From positions 1-64,000 of the forward strand of contig PEAK01000016.1 of the NCBI GenBank assembly GCA_002753515.1: a stretch of DNA of 64,000 bases, written 5' to 3'. The notes below the pieces were generated by a model. That model did not search any database. It worked only from the letters and a program-made list of their open reading frames with translations, and was not told where the DNA came from. This document shows, in pieces, positions 50,827-61,165 of this stretch (position 1 is its first letter; each line of letters begins with the position of its first letter). Source of the stretch: Magnetococcales bacterium (lineage in GTDB: Bacteria; Pseudomonadota; Magnetococcia; Magnetococcales; UBA8363). Made by a program: the position numbers and the translations under genes.

Positions 50827-52581
50827 TTACCCCAACTCATCCGCGCCAGCCAGTAATGCCTGAACGTTCAGTAAAAAGGAGATGCTGCCATCCGGCATGA
50901 CTGCAGTCCCGGCGAGAATGGGGATGTGAGAGAAAATACGATTGATGGGTTTGATCAGGAGTGAGCTATGCCCCAAAATGGCCCCGACTTCAAGAGCGAA
51001 AAGGTGTTCCTGGGCATGCAGCACAGCGACATGGACCGCCGTGGCGGCGAGGAGGCGTTCGATTTCGCGTTGTGGGGCGCGCCTGGGACCATCGCGTGTC
51101 AGCAAGCGTTGCAGGGGGATGAGGGGCAACAATTTTTCCCGAACCCGAACCATGGGCGATTGCATTTTTCCTTCGATGTTGTTCCCGATTTCGCCGCCGT
51201 AGAACGAGACCAGCTCAATGACATTGACCTGGGGGATGGCAAAGGTTTCATTGCTTTCGTGGACGAGCAGAGCCGGGACAATGGCCATGGTTTGCGGAAT
51301 GGACATGCGAAACGTTGAACCGGTGCCCAAGGTGCTGGCGATGGAGATGGTGCCACCCATTTTGTTGAGGGCGTTTTGCACAACATCCATGCCGGTTCCA
51401 CGCCCGGAGATGGTACTGATTTCCTTGGCGGTGGAAAAGCCGGGCAACATGATCAACTTGAAAATCTCCGTTTCGCTCATCTCCTCGGCCTGCTGGACGG
51501 TGATCAACCCGGTGGACAACGCTTTCTCCACCACCAACACGGGGTCGATACCATGACCGTCATCTTTGATTTCCAGAAAGATTTGCCCATGCTTTTGTTC
51601 GGCTTTCAGGATGATCCGACCGATGGGTGATTTGCCCATGCGTGTCCGCTCTTCGGGGGATTCGATGCCATGATCGACGGCGTTGCGGATGAGATGTCCC
51701 AACAGCTCATTAATGGATGTCAGGACGTTACGATCCACTTCCGTTTCTTCCCCGATGAGGTCGAGGACGACCTTTTTGCCAATGGCTACGGCCAAATCCC
51801 GTACCAGACGGTGATATTGATCCCAGATGCGCCCGATGGGTTGCAGACGATATTTGATGACTTCATTCTGGAGCCACGCGATTTGTTTGCCGTGAACCTC
51901 CAGAAGTTGATCGATGTGATCCGGTTTTTGCGTGATAACGTACTTGAGTTGGTTAAAGGAGGCTCCCAATTCCCCCACCTGGTTCATCAAGGTATCCAGT
52001 CGGCTCAGGGATAAGCGGATCGACTCCATGGGGGCGGATGACTGGTTGGCATCGCTTTCCGAGGGCGCTGTAACCGGGGAATCCCGGGTGGGAACTTTTG
52101 TCTCCGGTTGGGCGGTTGCGGGAGATGGTGGTGCGGGTTCAGTGAGGGATATTGAAACCGCCGCCGAATCGGCTGTTTTTTCCTGGGGATGTGAGACACA
52201 ATAATCCAATTTTTGCATGAGTTCTGCAAAATCGGCAATACCTTCTGAACCCGATTGGGCAATTTCCAGGAGTGTTTTTCGTACCCGGTCCAATACGTTG
52301 AACAGGAGACTGCCAATCTCCTGGCTCATGAGCAAATGATCGTCCCGCATGAGGTCGAGGAGGGTTTCAGCTTTGTGGGTCAGTTCCTCCAGGCGCGGGA
52401 AGCCCATCATGCGGCAATTGCCCTTGACGGTATGCATGTCCCGGAAGACGGCGTTGATTAATTCTTTGTGGCCCGGATTGGATTCAAGCTTGAGCAATCC
52501 TTGTTCGATCCGATCCAAGGATTCGCGGTTTTCCGAAAAAAACTCTTCCATCAATGCCTTTTGGATTTCTTCACTGAACAT
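50827..52581 (-). CDS. cheA: chemotaxis histidine kinase CheA
   Basis: Hpt DMHTVKGNCRMMGF; HLIRNAVDHGIESPEER; ISGRGTGMDVVQNAL; CheW-like C-terminal domain. Confidence 0.95.
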   Translation of the reverse strand: MFSEEIQKALMEEFFSENRESLDRIEQGLLKLESNPGHKELINAVFRDMHTVKGNCRMMGFPRLEELTHKAETLLDLMRDDHLLMSQEIGSLLFNVLDRVRKTLLEIAQSGSEGIADFAELMQKLDYCVSHPQEKTADSAAVSISLTEPAPPSPATAQPETKVPTRDSPVTAPSESDANQSSAPMESIRLSLSRLDTLMNQVGELGASFNQLKYVITQKPDHIDQLLEVHGKQIAWLQNEVIKYRLQPIGRIWDQYHRLVRDLAVAIGKKVVLDLIGEETEVDRNVLTSINELLGHLIRNAVDHGIESPEERTRMGKSPIGRIILKAEQKHGQIFLEIKDDGHGIDPVLVVEKALSTGLITVQQAEEMSETEIFKLIMLPGFSTAKEISTISGRGTGMDVVQNALNKMGGTISIASTLGTGSTFRMSIPQTMAIVPALLVHESNETFAIPQVNVIELVSFYGGEIGNNIEGKMQSPMVRVREKLLPLIPLQRLLTRDGPRRAPQREIERLLAATAVHVAVLHAQEHLFALEVGAILGHSSLLIKPINRIFSHIPILAGTAVMPDGSISFLLNVQALLAGADELG

Positions 52582-52812
52582 TGATTAGTCGATTCCAGAC
52601 TGGGTAGGTGTGCCAGGATAACAGATGGGAAGAGAGTCTGAGAGATGTCCTTGAATGCAGAAAAAGGCCCTACAATGAAACCACAATTATATGAGGGATT
52701 GGTGCTATTTGCAAGGTCTATAAGTAAGATCTTTATTGCTAATAAATGTTAATTATTATTTTGCAGGGATTGGCGGATCACCCTGGTACGAGATTACCGT
52801 AAAATGGGATCT

Positions 52813-53151
52813 TTATAGCGGTTGTGATGCCATTTGCGCCACTATGTAGTTGCACACAATCTCCTGTCGGAAACTATCCGGGATACGTGCCCAGTCCTCC
52901 ACCTCAACCCGGATGGGCAGGTCACTGAGCATGAAAGCTGTCCTGACGGCGCCGATGCCCGGTTGTTCCAGATCGGGATCAACGGGATTGCGTACCTCCA
53001 GATCCAGATCGCTTGTTTCGTGCCCCGTACCGGTCACCCGACTGCCATAGATCCACGCCTCAGACCAGGGCACGTAATGTTGCAACAACTGACGCACTGT
53101 ATGCAGATGTCGAGGTTCCAGATACAGGGTGGAGAGATCACGTGCGGCCAT
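52813..53151 (-). CDS. MNT-type nucleotidyltransferase domain protein
   Basis: WIYGSRVTGTGHETSDLDLEV; start at MAARDLSTLYLEP overlaps the decayed partner gene. Confidence 0.78.
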   Translation of the reverse strand: MAARDLSTLYLEPRHLHTVRQLLQHYVPWSEAWIYGSRVTGTGHETSDLDLEVRNPVDPDLEQPGIGAVRTAFMLSDLPIRVEVEDWARIPDSFRQEIVCNYIVAQMASQPL

Positions 53152-53333
53152 GGCCCAGCTTCTCCCGCAAGACCGACTCCAGCTGTTTGCCAACAGCGAT
53201 GAAGTCGGGTTGCAACCGTAATGCATCGTCAGCAAATCCTATTCAAACTTCCTGGTTCAGATTGGCTGTCGAATTCCACTGGGGCCTCCAATGTTTCCAG
53301 GCATCGCAACAAATGATCCGTGTTCAGAACCAT
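53138..53333 (-). pseudogene. HI0074/HEPN-like nucleotidyltransferase substrate-binding partner, internally deleted
   Basis: N-terminal MVLNTDHLLRCLETLEA...SEPGSLNRIC* and, in another frame, C-terminal GFADDALRLQPDFIAVGKQLESVLREKLGHGRT*; central region missing. Confidence 0.6.
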
Positions 53334-53343
53334 GCAACATTCC

Positions 53344-55491
53344 TCAGCCGTTTGGACACTCCCCGTTTAAACGTTCGCTTTCCGCCATGACCACCACCAT
53401 CACGGCTTTGAGATATTCGCTTTCCAGAGTGACAAAGCGTTCCCGAACCAATTCTTGAGCTCGCAGATCACGGGTGGCGATCACCATTTTAAAAGATTCA
53501 TTACGCAGCAGATCGGCTCCCAACTGGTGAGACGACACCTTCAACTCGTCAGCCAGTGACGCCACGCCGGTGAAATCTTCCACGGCGATGGCCGCAACCA
53601 GTCGGGTCATGATTCGCGACCAGTCGACGAATACCGTCTCCAGGGCGGCACTGTATTGGTTCGTGCCCACCTTGGGCAACTGGATGATTTTGGCGTCACT
53701 GTTTTTTTTGCGAGCGCCCCTTTTTTGTACCAACTGTTTGTTAAACCTCTGAATTACTGACAACAAATCACGTGGACGGAACGGTTTGGGCAGGAATCCG
53801 TCCATTCCTGCTTCCAGACATTTTTCCCGATCCCCCTGAAAGATATGACCGGTATTGCCAATAATGATGACCTGAGGTCCGGTTCCTGGCTGATTGATCG
53901 GTTTATTACGGATGGTCCTCGTCAAGGAGAACCCATCCATTCCTGGCAATAGAATGTCCAAAAAGACCAGATCAAACACCTCCCGATTGAGTAATTCCAA
54001 GGCTTCTGGACCATCTTTGGCAAGTTTCCAGACATGCCCGGCACGTTCCAGCACATCGGTGACCACCTGTTGATTGCTCGGTTCATCCTCGACAACGAGT
54101 ATGTGAAATACATTGCTCCGCGTCTTGTCTCTGCTGGAATGTTCTTTAAGCAGGCCGGGGATGATCAGGCCCACTTCCGGGATCGATTGCACAGCCGCCA
54201 GGATTCGTTCGGGATGCGCCGGCTTGACCAGGATACTGCCCACATGGGGTCCGCGATCCAGGTGCGGATCATCCTTGCGACGATGAGCTGGCAACATGGC
54301 AATGGTTTTTTTGCACAAATCCTCTCTTTGGGCCAACTGTTGGCTCAGGTCACTGCCATCGGCTCCATTCCACAGTTTGTGTCCGATGAGAAAGACGTCA
54401 AACGGCATGCCCAACGATTCCGGTCCATCTCCGGTGGCCACCATCCGTTGCCAGACTGCCGAACCGCTTTCCTCGATGGTTACCTTGGCACCCATCCCTT
54501 GCAACAGGTTTCCCACCAGATGCACATGGGTTGGTGAAACATCTCCCAACACCACCCGCAACCCTTGTAATGGTTGCCTGATGATCCCCTGGGACGGGTA
54601 CGTTACCGTTTCGCAGGTCAGTGTGAAATAAAAACGACTTCCTTCCCCTTCCTGACTGCTGACCTCCAACCGGCCTCCCATCATGTCTACCAATTGTTGT
54701 GAAATCGTCAAACCCAATCCGGTACCGCCATAATGTCGTGTCGTGGATCCATCCGCCTGGGTAAAGCTTTCAAAAATTTTTTCCAGCTTGTCTTTGGCGA
54801 TGCCAATACCCGTATCCTGGACCGCAAAAGTGATGTTGGCATGTTGCTCATCGGCGGCAGGGGTTGCACTGACCTGGACGATAATCTCCCCTTTCTGGGT
54901 GAATTTAATGGCATTATTGACCAGATTGATCAAAATCTGCCGTAAGCGAAAGGGATCGCCCCGCACCATATCCGGAATTCCGGGGGCCAAATCGAGATAG
55001 ATTTCCAGTTCTTTACGGTGGGCATTGACCGCCACGGTATCACAGGCACTGGTGACCGGGTCCAGCAATGGAAATACAATCGTTTCAAGTTCCATCCGCC
55101 CGGCCTCAATTTTGGAAAAGTCCAAAATGCTGTTCAAAAGGGCCAACAAGGCTTCCGCCGAACTTAAAACGATCTCCAAATATTTTTTTTGTTCCCGTTC
55201 CAGGGGCATGTCCAAAACCAGATCGGTCATGCCGATGACGGCATTCAAGGGTGTTCGGATTTCATGGCTCATGTTGGCCAGGAATTCGCTTTTGGCTTTG
55301 CTCGCCGATTCCGCCAATTTTTTTGCGGCCTCCAACTCCCGGGTTCGCAGCCGCACCTCGCGGCGCAACCACAGGATGCCACCCAGGAAAACCACACTGA
55401 CCACGACGGCCAGCAGCATGGCCCCGTAAACCCAGGATGAGAACCATTCCGAGGGATCGGGTCCGGATATCGCCAGCGCAACGTGTTGCAT
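53344..55491 (-). CDS. hybrid sensor histidine kinase (TM-HisKA-HATPase-REC)
   Basis: [58 protein letters not shown]. Confidence 0.93.
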   Translation of the reverse strand: MQHVALAISGPDPSEWFSSWVYGAMLLAVVVSVVFLGGILWLRREVRLRTRELEAAKKLAESASKAKSEFLANMSHEIRTPLNAVIGMTDLVLDMPLEREQKKYLEIVLSSAEALLALLNSILDFSKIEAGRMELETIVFPLLDPVTSACDTVAVNAHRKELEIYLDLAPGIPDMVRGDPFRLRQILINLVNNAIKFTQKGEIIVQVSATPAADEQHANITFAVQDTGIGIAKDKLEKIFESFTQADGSTTRHYGGTGLGLTISQQLVDMMGGRLEVSSQEGEGSRFYFTLTCETVTYPSQGIIRQPLQGLRVVLGDVSPTHVHLVGNLLQGMGAKVTIEESGSAVWQRMVATGDGPESLGMPFDVFLIGHKLWNGADGSDLSQQLAQREDLCKKTIAMLPAHRRKDDPHLDRGPHVGSILVKPAHPERILAAVQSIPEVGLIIPGLLKEHSSRDKTRSNVFHILVVEDEPSNQQVVTDVLERAGHVWKLAKDGPEALELLNREVFDLVFLDILLPGMDGFSLTRTIRNKPINQPGTGPQVIIIGNTGHIFQGDREKCLEAGMDGFLPKPFRPRDLLSVIQRFNKQLVQKRGARKKNSDAKIIQLPKVGTNQYSAALETVFVDWSRIMTRLVAAIAVEDFTGVASLADELKVSSHQLGADLLRNESFKMVIATRDLRAQELVRERFVTLESEYLKAVMVVVMAESERLNGECPNG

Positions 55492-55607
55492 CAGATCACA
55501 TTTTCAATAAATATAAGATTGGGAAAAGGCAGTAATAAATGTTTGTTTACTGTAAATTGACCCTCCATCGTACCTGCTTCGGTGAGGGAGGTGAATCTTG
55601 AATCCAA

Positions 55608-56198
55608 TCAGGGGATGGACAGGGCCTGTATCAAAAGGGATGTCACATGGTTAATAACGGTCGCATGCTCATCGTGGCTGGGTTTGAAATCAGGCAAAAA
55701 TTTGCGCAATGGAGCCGTTTCAAAATGGTACATGACCAATCCAGCCATGGAAATAAACAACATCAGGGGATCATGCTGGGGCGACAAAGAGTGAATGAAT
55801 TCCTCGACCTCTTCGTATACCGGGAAAAACACATGTCGGACCAACAATTTCAATCGCGTCTCATCCCCATCCGTCATCTCCCTTTGCAGCAAGGCGCGCA
55901 AAATCACATCACTGCCAAAGGTTTCCACCCAAAATTCAATAAAAGCGGCCAAGCGTTGTCGTGGTGTTTCGGCACTGGCCAGCATGGCGGCCAAACCAGC
56001 GACCTGGGCATCGAAGGCGTATTCCAACGCCTTGAAATACAAGGCCTCCTTGTTGGGAAAGTGGTTATAAAGCGCCGCTGCTGTAATGCCAACCGTATTG
56101 GCAATATCCCGCATGGCGACCCCTTTGTAACCAAAAGCGGCAAATAAAGGCAGAGATGCCTCCAGTATTTTAATATAGGTTTTACTCTGTTTAGGCAT
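55608..56198 (-). CDS. TetR-family transcriptional regulator
   Basis: ILEASLPLFAAFGYKGVAMRDIANTVGITAAALYNHFPNKEALYFKAL. Confidence 0.92.
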   Translation of the reverse strand: MPKQSKTYIKILEASLPLFAAFGYKGVAMRDIANTVGITAAALYNHFPNKEALYFKALEYAFDAQVAGLAAMLASAETPRQRLAAFIEFWVETFGSDVILRALLQREMTDGDETRLKLLVRHVFFPVYEEVEEFIHSLSPQHDPLMLFISMAGLVMYHFETAPLRKFLPDFKPSHDEHATVINHVTSLLIQALSIP

Positions 56199-56253
56199 AA
56201 TGGGACCGAGACCCTGTTTTTATTTTAATGCGGTTGATCCGAAGTCATTCCTC

Positions 56254-56652
56254 TCACTCGATCAGGCCATATTTTTTAATCTTTTCCAATAGAATTCTTT
56301 TGGTAATCGGTTTGGTTAGATAGGCATTGCACCCCCCACCTTCAAAGGAGGATACAACGGTCTGCATGGAGTTGAGTGCTGTCACCATGATGACGACACT
56401 TTGATCATTGGGGGCAATTTTTTTCTCTTTTTCGATGTCACGCATTTTGGCCAGTGCTGCCTGACCGTCGATATCGGGCATCATGATGTCCAGACACACC
56501 AGTTGAAACGGTTTCCCCATGTCGTATCCCTCTTTGAACAATTCCACCGCATGGTTACTGGTTTCAGCCAGGACGCATTCGCCGTAAGGAGCCAGAATTC
56601 CTTCAAGCAAACGTCGGCTGGAAAGATCATCGTCTGCAATCAGTGTTCGCAT
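56254..56652 (-). CDS. CheY-like response regulator
   Basis: MRTLIADDDLSSRRLLEGILAPYGE; LVCLDIMMPDIDGQAAL; YLTKPITKRILLEKI. Confidence 0.92.
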   Translation of the reverse strand: MRTLIADDDLSSRRLLEGILAPYGECVLAETSNHAVELFKEGYDMGKPFQLVCLDIMMPDIDGQAALAKMRDIEKEKKIAPNDQSVVIMVTALNSMQTVVSSFEGGGCNAYLTKPITKRILLEKIKKYGLIE

Positions 56653-56894
56653 GGTAGAGCCTCTTGGACAACCGGTTTTTATTGAAATCATTGTACAACA
56701 CAAATTGTCAGCCTTGATTTGGCTTTATCATACTGCGCCTACGCATTCTTTTCCCAGTATAGCTGGTTGGGTCTGTTCTTTCAAACAACTATTTTTAAAC
56801 GTGTAATTTTTAACTTTCTCTTCCCCTGCCGTCGGGATAAAATGGCACAGTGCTGTCACCATTGGCATAACAGTCATCTTGTTCTGGCAAATAA

Positions 56895-57716
56895 ATGTGT
56901 AGTGTGATTCTTCATTTTGATCCTCGCCACAAATGGCCCATCCGTATGGCGGCCAACCGGGATGAAATGATGGATCGCCCCTGGTTGCCACCCGGCTACC
57001 ACTGGCCTGCTTGGCACCATATTCTGGCTGGCAAGGATATCAAAGGGGGTGGCAGTTGGATGGGAATGAATCATGCGGGTGTGGTGGCGGTGATCCTCAA
57101 CCGTTTCGGTACCCTGGGCAGTAAACCGGGGAAGTCGAGCCGGGGAGGGTTGATCCTGTCGGCACTCCAGCATGATAACGCAGCACAGGCCGTCAGTCGG
57201 GTTGACGTGAGCCTGCGCAACGCCCGTTTTCGTCCCTGCAACCTGATTGTTGCCGATGCTACATCCGCTTACGTCATTTCCTTGCGCGCCCGAGCAGGCG
57301 ATGAAGATGCCACATCGATCAGTATCGACCCCATCCCCCCCGGCGTGCATATGCTGACCAGTCGCGATTTGGACGACACAACCGACCCCAGGGTTAAAAA
57401 CTATCTTTCCCGGTTCCAGGCGTGTCCCGCCCCCGACCCGGAAGCGGATTGGTCGAGTTGGAGCAGGTTCATGGCCGATACCACACCCTATCCCGGAGCG
57501 GGACCCGAGAGCGCCCTGTGTTTTGAATTGGCCAATCGTTTTGCGACTGTCTCCAGTTCGTTGCTCGCCATACCGGGGCACAAAACGCCAGGATGCACCC
57601 CAGTTTGGCTTTTTGCCTCGGGAAAGCCAGGGGTGGCTCCTTATCGACCGGTTAGAGTGTCACCTTCAATGAGTTTGCCTGGTGACTATCCCGAACATCG
57701 CTGCCAACCAATTTAA
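56895..57716 (+). CDS. NRDE/TANGO2-family protein
   Basis: MCSVILHFDPRHKWPIRMAANRDEMMDRPWLPP contains the NRDE motif. Confidence 0.85.
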   Translation: MCSVILHFDPRHKWPIRMAANRDEMMDRPWLPPGYHWPAWHHILAGKDIKGGGSWMGMNHAGVVAVILNRFGTLGSKPGKSSRGGLILSALQHDNAAQAVSRVDVSLRNARFRPCNLIVADATSAYVISLRARAGDEDATSISIDPIPPGVHMLTSRDLDDTTDPRVKNYLSRFQACPAPDPEADWSSWSRFMADTTPYPGAGPESALCFELANRFATVSSSLLAIPGHKTPGCTPVWLFASGKPGVAPYRPVRVSPSMSLPGDYPEHRCQPI

Positions 57717-57729
57717 AGAGAGACCAACC

Positions 57730-58005
57730 ATGGTGGAAATTAAAAGACAAAAGCAAATTATGGATGGTGAACTCCAGGAAATGGCTGTCGGACAATGGCC
57801 CATTTGGACCAAGGAGGTCTCGACTTTTCCCTGGAGTTACGATGAAAAAGAGACCTGCTATATTTTGGAAGGCGAGGTCACGGTTATCCCGGAAGGGGGA
57901 CAACCGGTTCATTTTGGCAAGGGCGACCTAGTGACGTTCCCGGCTGGCCTCTCCTGTACCTGGGAAATCAAAAAACCGGTGCGCAAACATTACCGATTTG
58001 GTTGA
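57730..58005 (+). CDS. small cupin-domain protein
   Basis: WTKEVSTFPWSYDEKETCYILEGEVTVIPEGGQPVHFGKGDLVTFPAGLSCTWEI. Confidence 0.88.
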   Translation: MVEIKRQKQIMDGELQEMAVGQWPIWTKEVSTFPWSYDEKETCYILEGEVTVIPEGGQPVHFGKGDLVTFPAGLSCTWEIKKPVRKHYRFG

Positions 58006-58115
58006 CTCATTCGGAGCCACAAGCCAACAGCTTTCCTTAAAATAAGTATCCTTGTCGAAGGGGCTCACTAAGTCTACGATGATCTGTTCATTGCCCAATA
58101 TCATCATTACAACAG

Positions 58116-60983
58116 ATGGAAGACGATATGAGCCTTACAGATTTTCATAGCAAGTATTTCGCCCATGAACTGACCAAACGTTCGGCATCCGATAGCGTGG
58201 AGCGTCTTGCCGTAGCTGTTGCTGGCGCTCAGGTTGATCTGAATCCCCATCAGGTCGATGCGGCGCTGTTCGCTTTCAAATCCCCATTTTCCAAAGGTGC
58301 GTTGTTAGCAGACGAGGTCGGGCTTGGCAAAACCATCGAGGCGGGCTTGGTTTTGTCCCAGTATTGGGCGGAACGCAAACGTCGAATCCTTGTCATTACC
58401 CCTTCCAACCTGCGTAAACAATGGTTGCAGGAACTGTCCGAAAAATTTTTTCTGCCATGCATTATCTGCGAGTCTAAAAATTATAACGCACTTGTAAAAA
58501 ATAATATTGTTAGACCGATGGAACAAGATAACGTTGTTATTATTTGTTCCTATCATTTTGCAAAGAACAAGGCTGATGATGTCCGGGATATTCCCTGGGA
58601 TTTGGTCGTGATTGATGAAGCCCATAGATTGCGAAACGTCTACAAACCCGCCAACGTCATTGCGAACACCATCAAGAATGCGTTGGCGAATCGTCCCAAA
58701 CTCCTGTTGACGGCAACGCCATTACAAAATTCGCTATTGGAACTGTTTGGCTTGACCTGTTTTATCGATGAGCAGGTGTTTGGAGACCTGAAGAGTTTTC
58801 GAGATCAGTTTGCCAATCTGAACGACGAGCAATCGTTTCGTCGTCTGAAAGAAAGGATCCGACCGATTTGCCATCGTACATTGCGTCGGCAGGTGACCGC
58901 CTACGTCCGCTTTACCAATCGCCTGCCCATCCTTGAAGAATTCACCCCAGAGGACGATGAAGATCGGTTGTACGACTTGGTTTCCGATTATTTGCAAAGG
59001 GAAAATCTTCAGGCACTGCCGACCGGTCAGCGTTCCCTGTTGACTCTCATCCTGCGCAAATTGCTGGCCTCCTCGACATTTGCCATTGCTGGTGCCCTGA
59101 ACACCATGGCCAAACGGTTACGGGCGAAGCTTGATCACACCGAACCAGATACCCCATTGGATGCTGAATTGGGGGGTGATTACGAAGCCTATTCCGATAG
59201 TGTGGAGGAGTGGGGGGACGGGGAGAATGATGAAGCGCTGACCCGGGGCGAGCGGGCTGCCATAGAGTCTGAAATCAAGGAATTGGAGCATTTCGCCCAA
59301 CTGGCGTCTTCCATTGTGACCAATGGTAAGGGGACAGCCCTCCTGAAAGTATTGGATATCGCGTTTCAAAAGGCGCGCACACTTGGTGCCGCTGAAAAGG
59401 CCATCATCTTCACCGAATCACGGCGTACCCAGAACTACCTCGTCAAGATCCTTGCGGCCAGTTCCCATAAGGATGGCATTGTTCTGTTCAATGGCAGCAA
59501 TGACGACAATCGGTCCAAGGCCATCTACGCGCAATGGGTTACGCAACATAAGGGCTCTACGAGGCTAACCGGATCCCCAACGGCTGACATGCGCTCCGCT
59601 CTGGTGGATTATTTCCGCAATCAGGGACGTATCATGATTGCTACCGAAGCGGGTGCGGAAGGGGTCAATCTGCAATTTTGCTCTTTGATCATCAACTACG
59701 ACCTGCCCTGGAACCCGCAGCGCATTGAGCAACGTATTGGCCGGTGTCACCGCTATGGCCAACAGCATGATGTGGTGGTGGTCAATTTTTTGAATAGGAA
59801 AAATGAGGCGGACAAGCGCGTCTATCAACTTTTGGAGCAGAAATTCAAGTTGTTTGAGGGGGTATTCGGGGCCAGTGATGAAATTTTGGGGGCTATCGAG
59901 TCTGGAGTCGATTTTGAAAAGCGTATTGCCAATATTTATCAGCAATGTCGCCAGCCGGAAGCGATTCGGGAGGCATTTGACCAGTTGCAACGGGAACTTG
60001 ACCAGCAAATTCATGATGAAATGTCCCTCACTTATCAAAAGTTGTTGGAAAATTTTGATGACGAAGTTCGGGAAAAGCTTCGTGTAAGCGATGAGCGTTC
60101 TAAAGAGTGTCTGGACCAGTTTGATCAATGGCTTATGCAACTGACCCGGCATGAACTGGGAATACATGCCAATTTTCAATCACACGCGACATTTCAACTG
60201 CTCACAAATCCTTTTCCAGATGAAATACCTCTTGGGATGTACGAACTCCCAAGAGTCAAGGGAGGTGCCTTGCTTTACAGATTGGAGCATCCATTGGCAA
60301 TGCAGGTACTCGCCCAGGCGCAAAAAAGAGTTCTTCCTCCATTAGAGGTCATTTTTGATTATTCCAGTTATGAAGGTAAAGTCAGCACCTTGGAAGCAAG
60401 GTTGGGTGTTTCTGGTTGGTTGATGTTGTCGCAAGTGACTGTATCGTCTTTGAATCAAATCGAGGATCGCTTGATATTTGCCACGGTAACCGATGAGGGG
60501 GACCGATTGGATGATGATTTTTCACGACGTTTATTCAATCTCCCCGGCAAGGTGGGTCACCCTGACCAACCTAATGGAAATATTGAACAATCTCTCTTGG
60601 AGTTGACTGATCGTCAATTGAAGGCGATTCAACAGGACATTGAAGTAAGAAATGCCGATTTTTTCGAGGAAGAGGCGGTTAAGCTGGATCGTTGGGCCGA
60701 TGACCTGAAAGAGGGGTTGGAACAGGACATCAAAGAGTTGGATCGGCAAATCAAAGGGGCACGCCGTGCCGCTACCGCCGCAACCAGCTTGGAGGAAAAA
60801 TTATTGGGACAAAAGGAGGTCAAATCTCTTGAGGCAATGAGAAAGCAAAAACGTCAATCCTTGTTCGCGACCCAAGACGCGGTGGATGCGCGTCGTGAGC
60901 AACTCATCGAAGATATCCAAAGCCGGTTGCAGCAAGATTGTAAGCTTGAAACCATCTTCATCATGAAATGGAGCGTTCAATGA
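58116..60983 (+). CDS. SNF2/RapA-like DEAH helicase (955 aa)
   Basis: LLADEVGLGKTIEAGLVLSQYW; VVIDEAHRLRN; LLTATPLQNSLLELFGL; INYDLPWNPQRIEQRIGRCHRYGQ. Confidence 0.95.
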   Translation: MEDDMSLTDFHSKYFAHELTKRSASDSVERLAVAVAGAQVDLNPHQVDAALFAFKSPFSKGALLADEVGLGKTIEAGLVLSQYWAERKRRILVITPSNLRKQWLQELSEKFFLPCIICESKNYNALVKNNIVRPMEQDNVVIICSYHFAKNKADDVRDIPWDLVVIDEAHRLRNVYKPANVIANTIKNALANRPKLLLTATPLQNSLLELFGLTCFIDEQVFGDLKSFRDQFANLNDEQSFRRLKERIRPICHRTLRRQVTAYVRFTNRLPILEEFTPEDDEDRLYDLVSDYLQRENLQALPTGQRSLLTLILRKLLASSTFAIAGALNTMAKRLRAKLDHTEPDTPLDAELGGDYEAYSDSVEEWGDGENDEALTRGERAAIESEIKELEHFAQLASSIVTNGKGTALLKVLDIAFQKARTLGAAEKAIIFTESRRTQNYLVKILAASSHKDGIVLFNGSNDDNRSKAIYAQWVTQHKGSTRLTGSPTADMRSALVDYFRNQGRIMIATEAGAEGVNLQFCSLIINYDLPWNPQRIEQRIGRCHRYGQQHDVVVVNFLNRKNEADKRVYQLLEQKFKLFEGVFGASDEILGAIESGVDFEKRIANIYQQCRQPEAIREAFDQLQRELDQQIHDEMSLTYQKLLENFDDEVREKLRVSDERSKECLDQFDQWLMQLTRHELGIHANFQSHATFQLLTNPFPDEIPLGMYELPRVKGGALLYRLEHPLAMQVLAQAQKRVLPPLEVIFDYSSYEGKVSTLEARLGVSGWLMLSQVTVSSLNQIEDRLIFATVTDEGDRLDDDFSRRLFNLPGKVGHPDQPNGNIEQSLLELTDRQLKAIQQDIEVRNADFFEEEAVKLDRWADDLKEGLEQDIKELDRQIKGARRAATAATSLEEKLLGQKEVKSLEAMRKQKRQSLFATQDAVDARREQLIEDIQSRLQQDCKLETIFIMKWSVQ

Positions 60984-61165
60984 GTAATCATGAGATACCC
61001 GCATTTCGCTTGGCGTCGATTATCGTTGATCGTTTGATCCAAGAGGGACTCTTACGCCCAGACCGGCGTGATCTCCTCATTGAAAAAATATCTATGGGAA
61101 GAATGAAGGAAAATGATTGGAATCTTGAAATTGATCTGGCCGTTGCGAAGGAGAGCTCATTGTGA
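60980..61165 (+). CDS. 61-aa uncharacterised protein between helicase and ATPase
   Basis: ATG overlaps helicase stop (ATGA); stop overlaps next start (GTGA); MSNHEIPAFRLASIIVDRLIQEGLLRPDRRDLLIEKISMGRMKENDWNLEIDLAVAKESSL. Confidence 0.75.
   Translation: MSNHEIPAFRLASIIVDRLIQEGLLRPDRRDLLIEKISMGRMKENDWNLEIDLAVAKESSL

Noticed and set aside
58116-60983. helicase considered as plain housekeeping RapA
   Set aside because: Core motifs are RapA-like, but coupling to the small ORF and hook-ATPase gene is not the usual rapA context; retained as a candidate system instead
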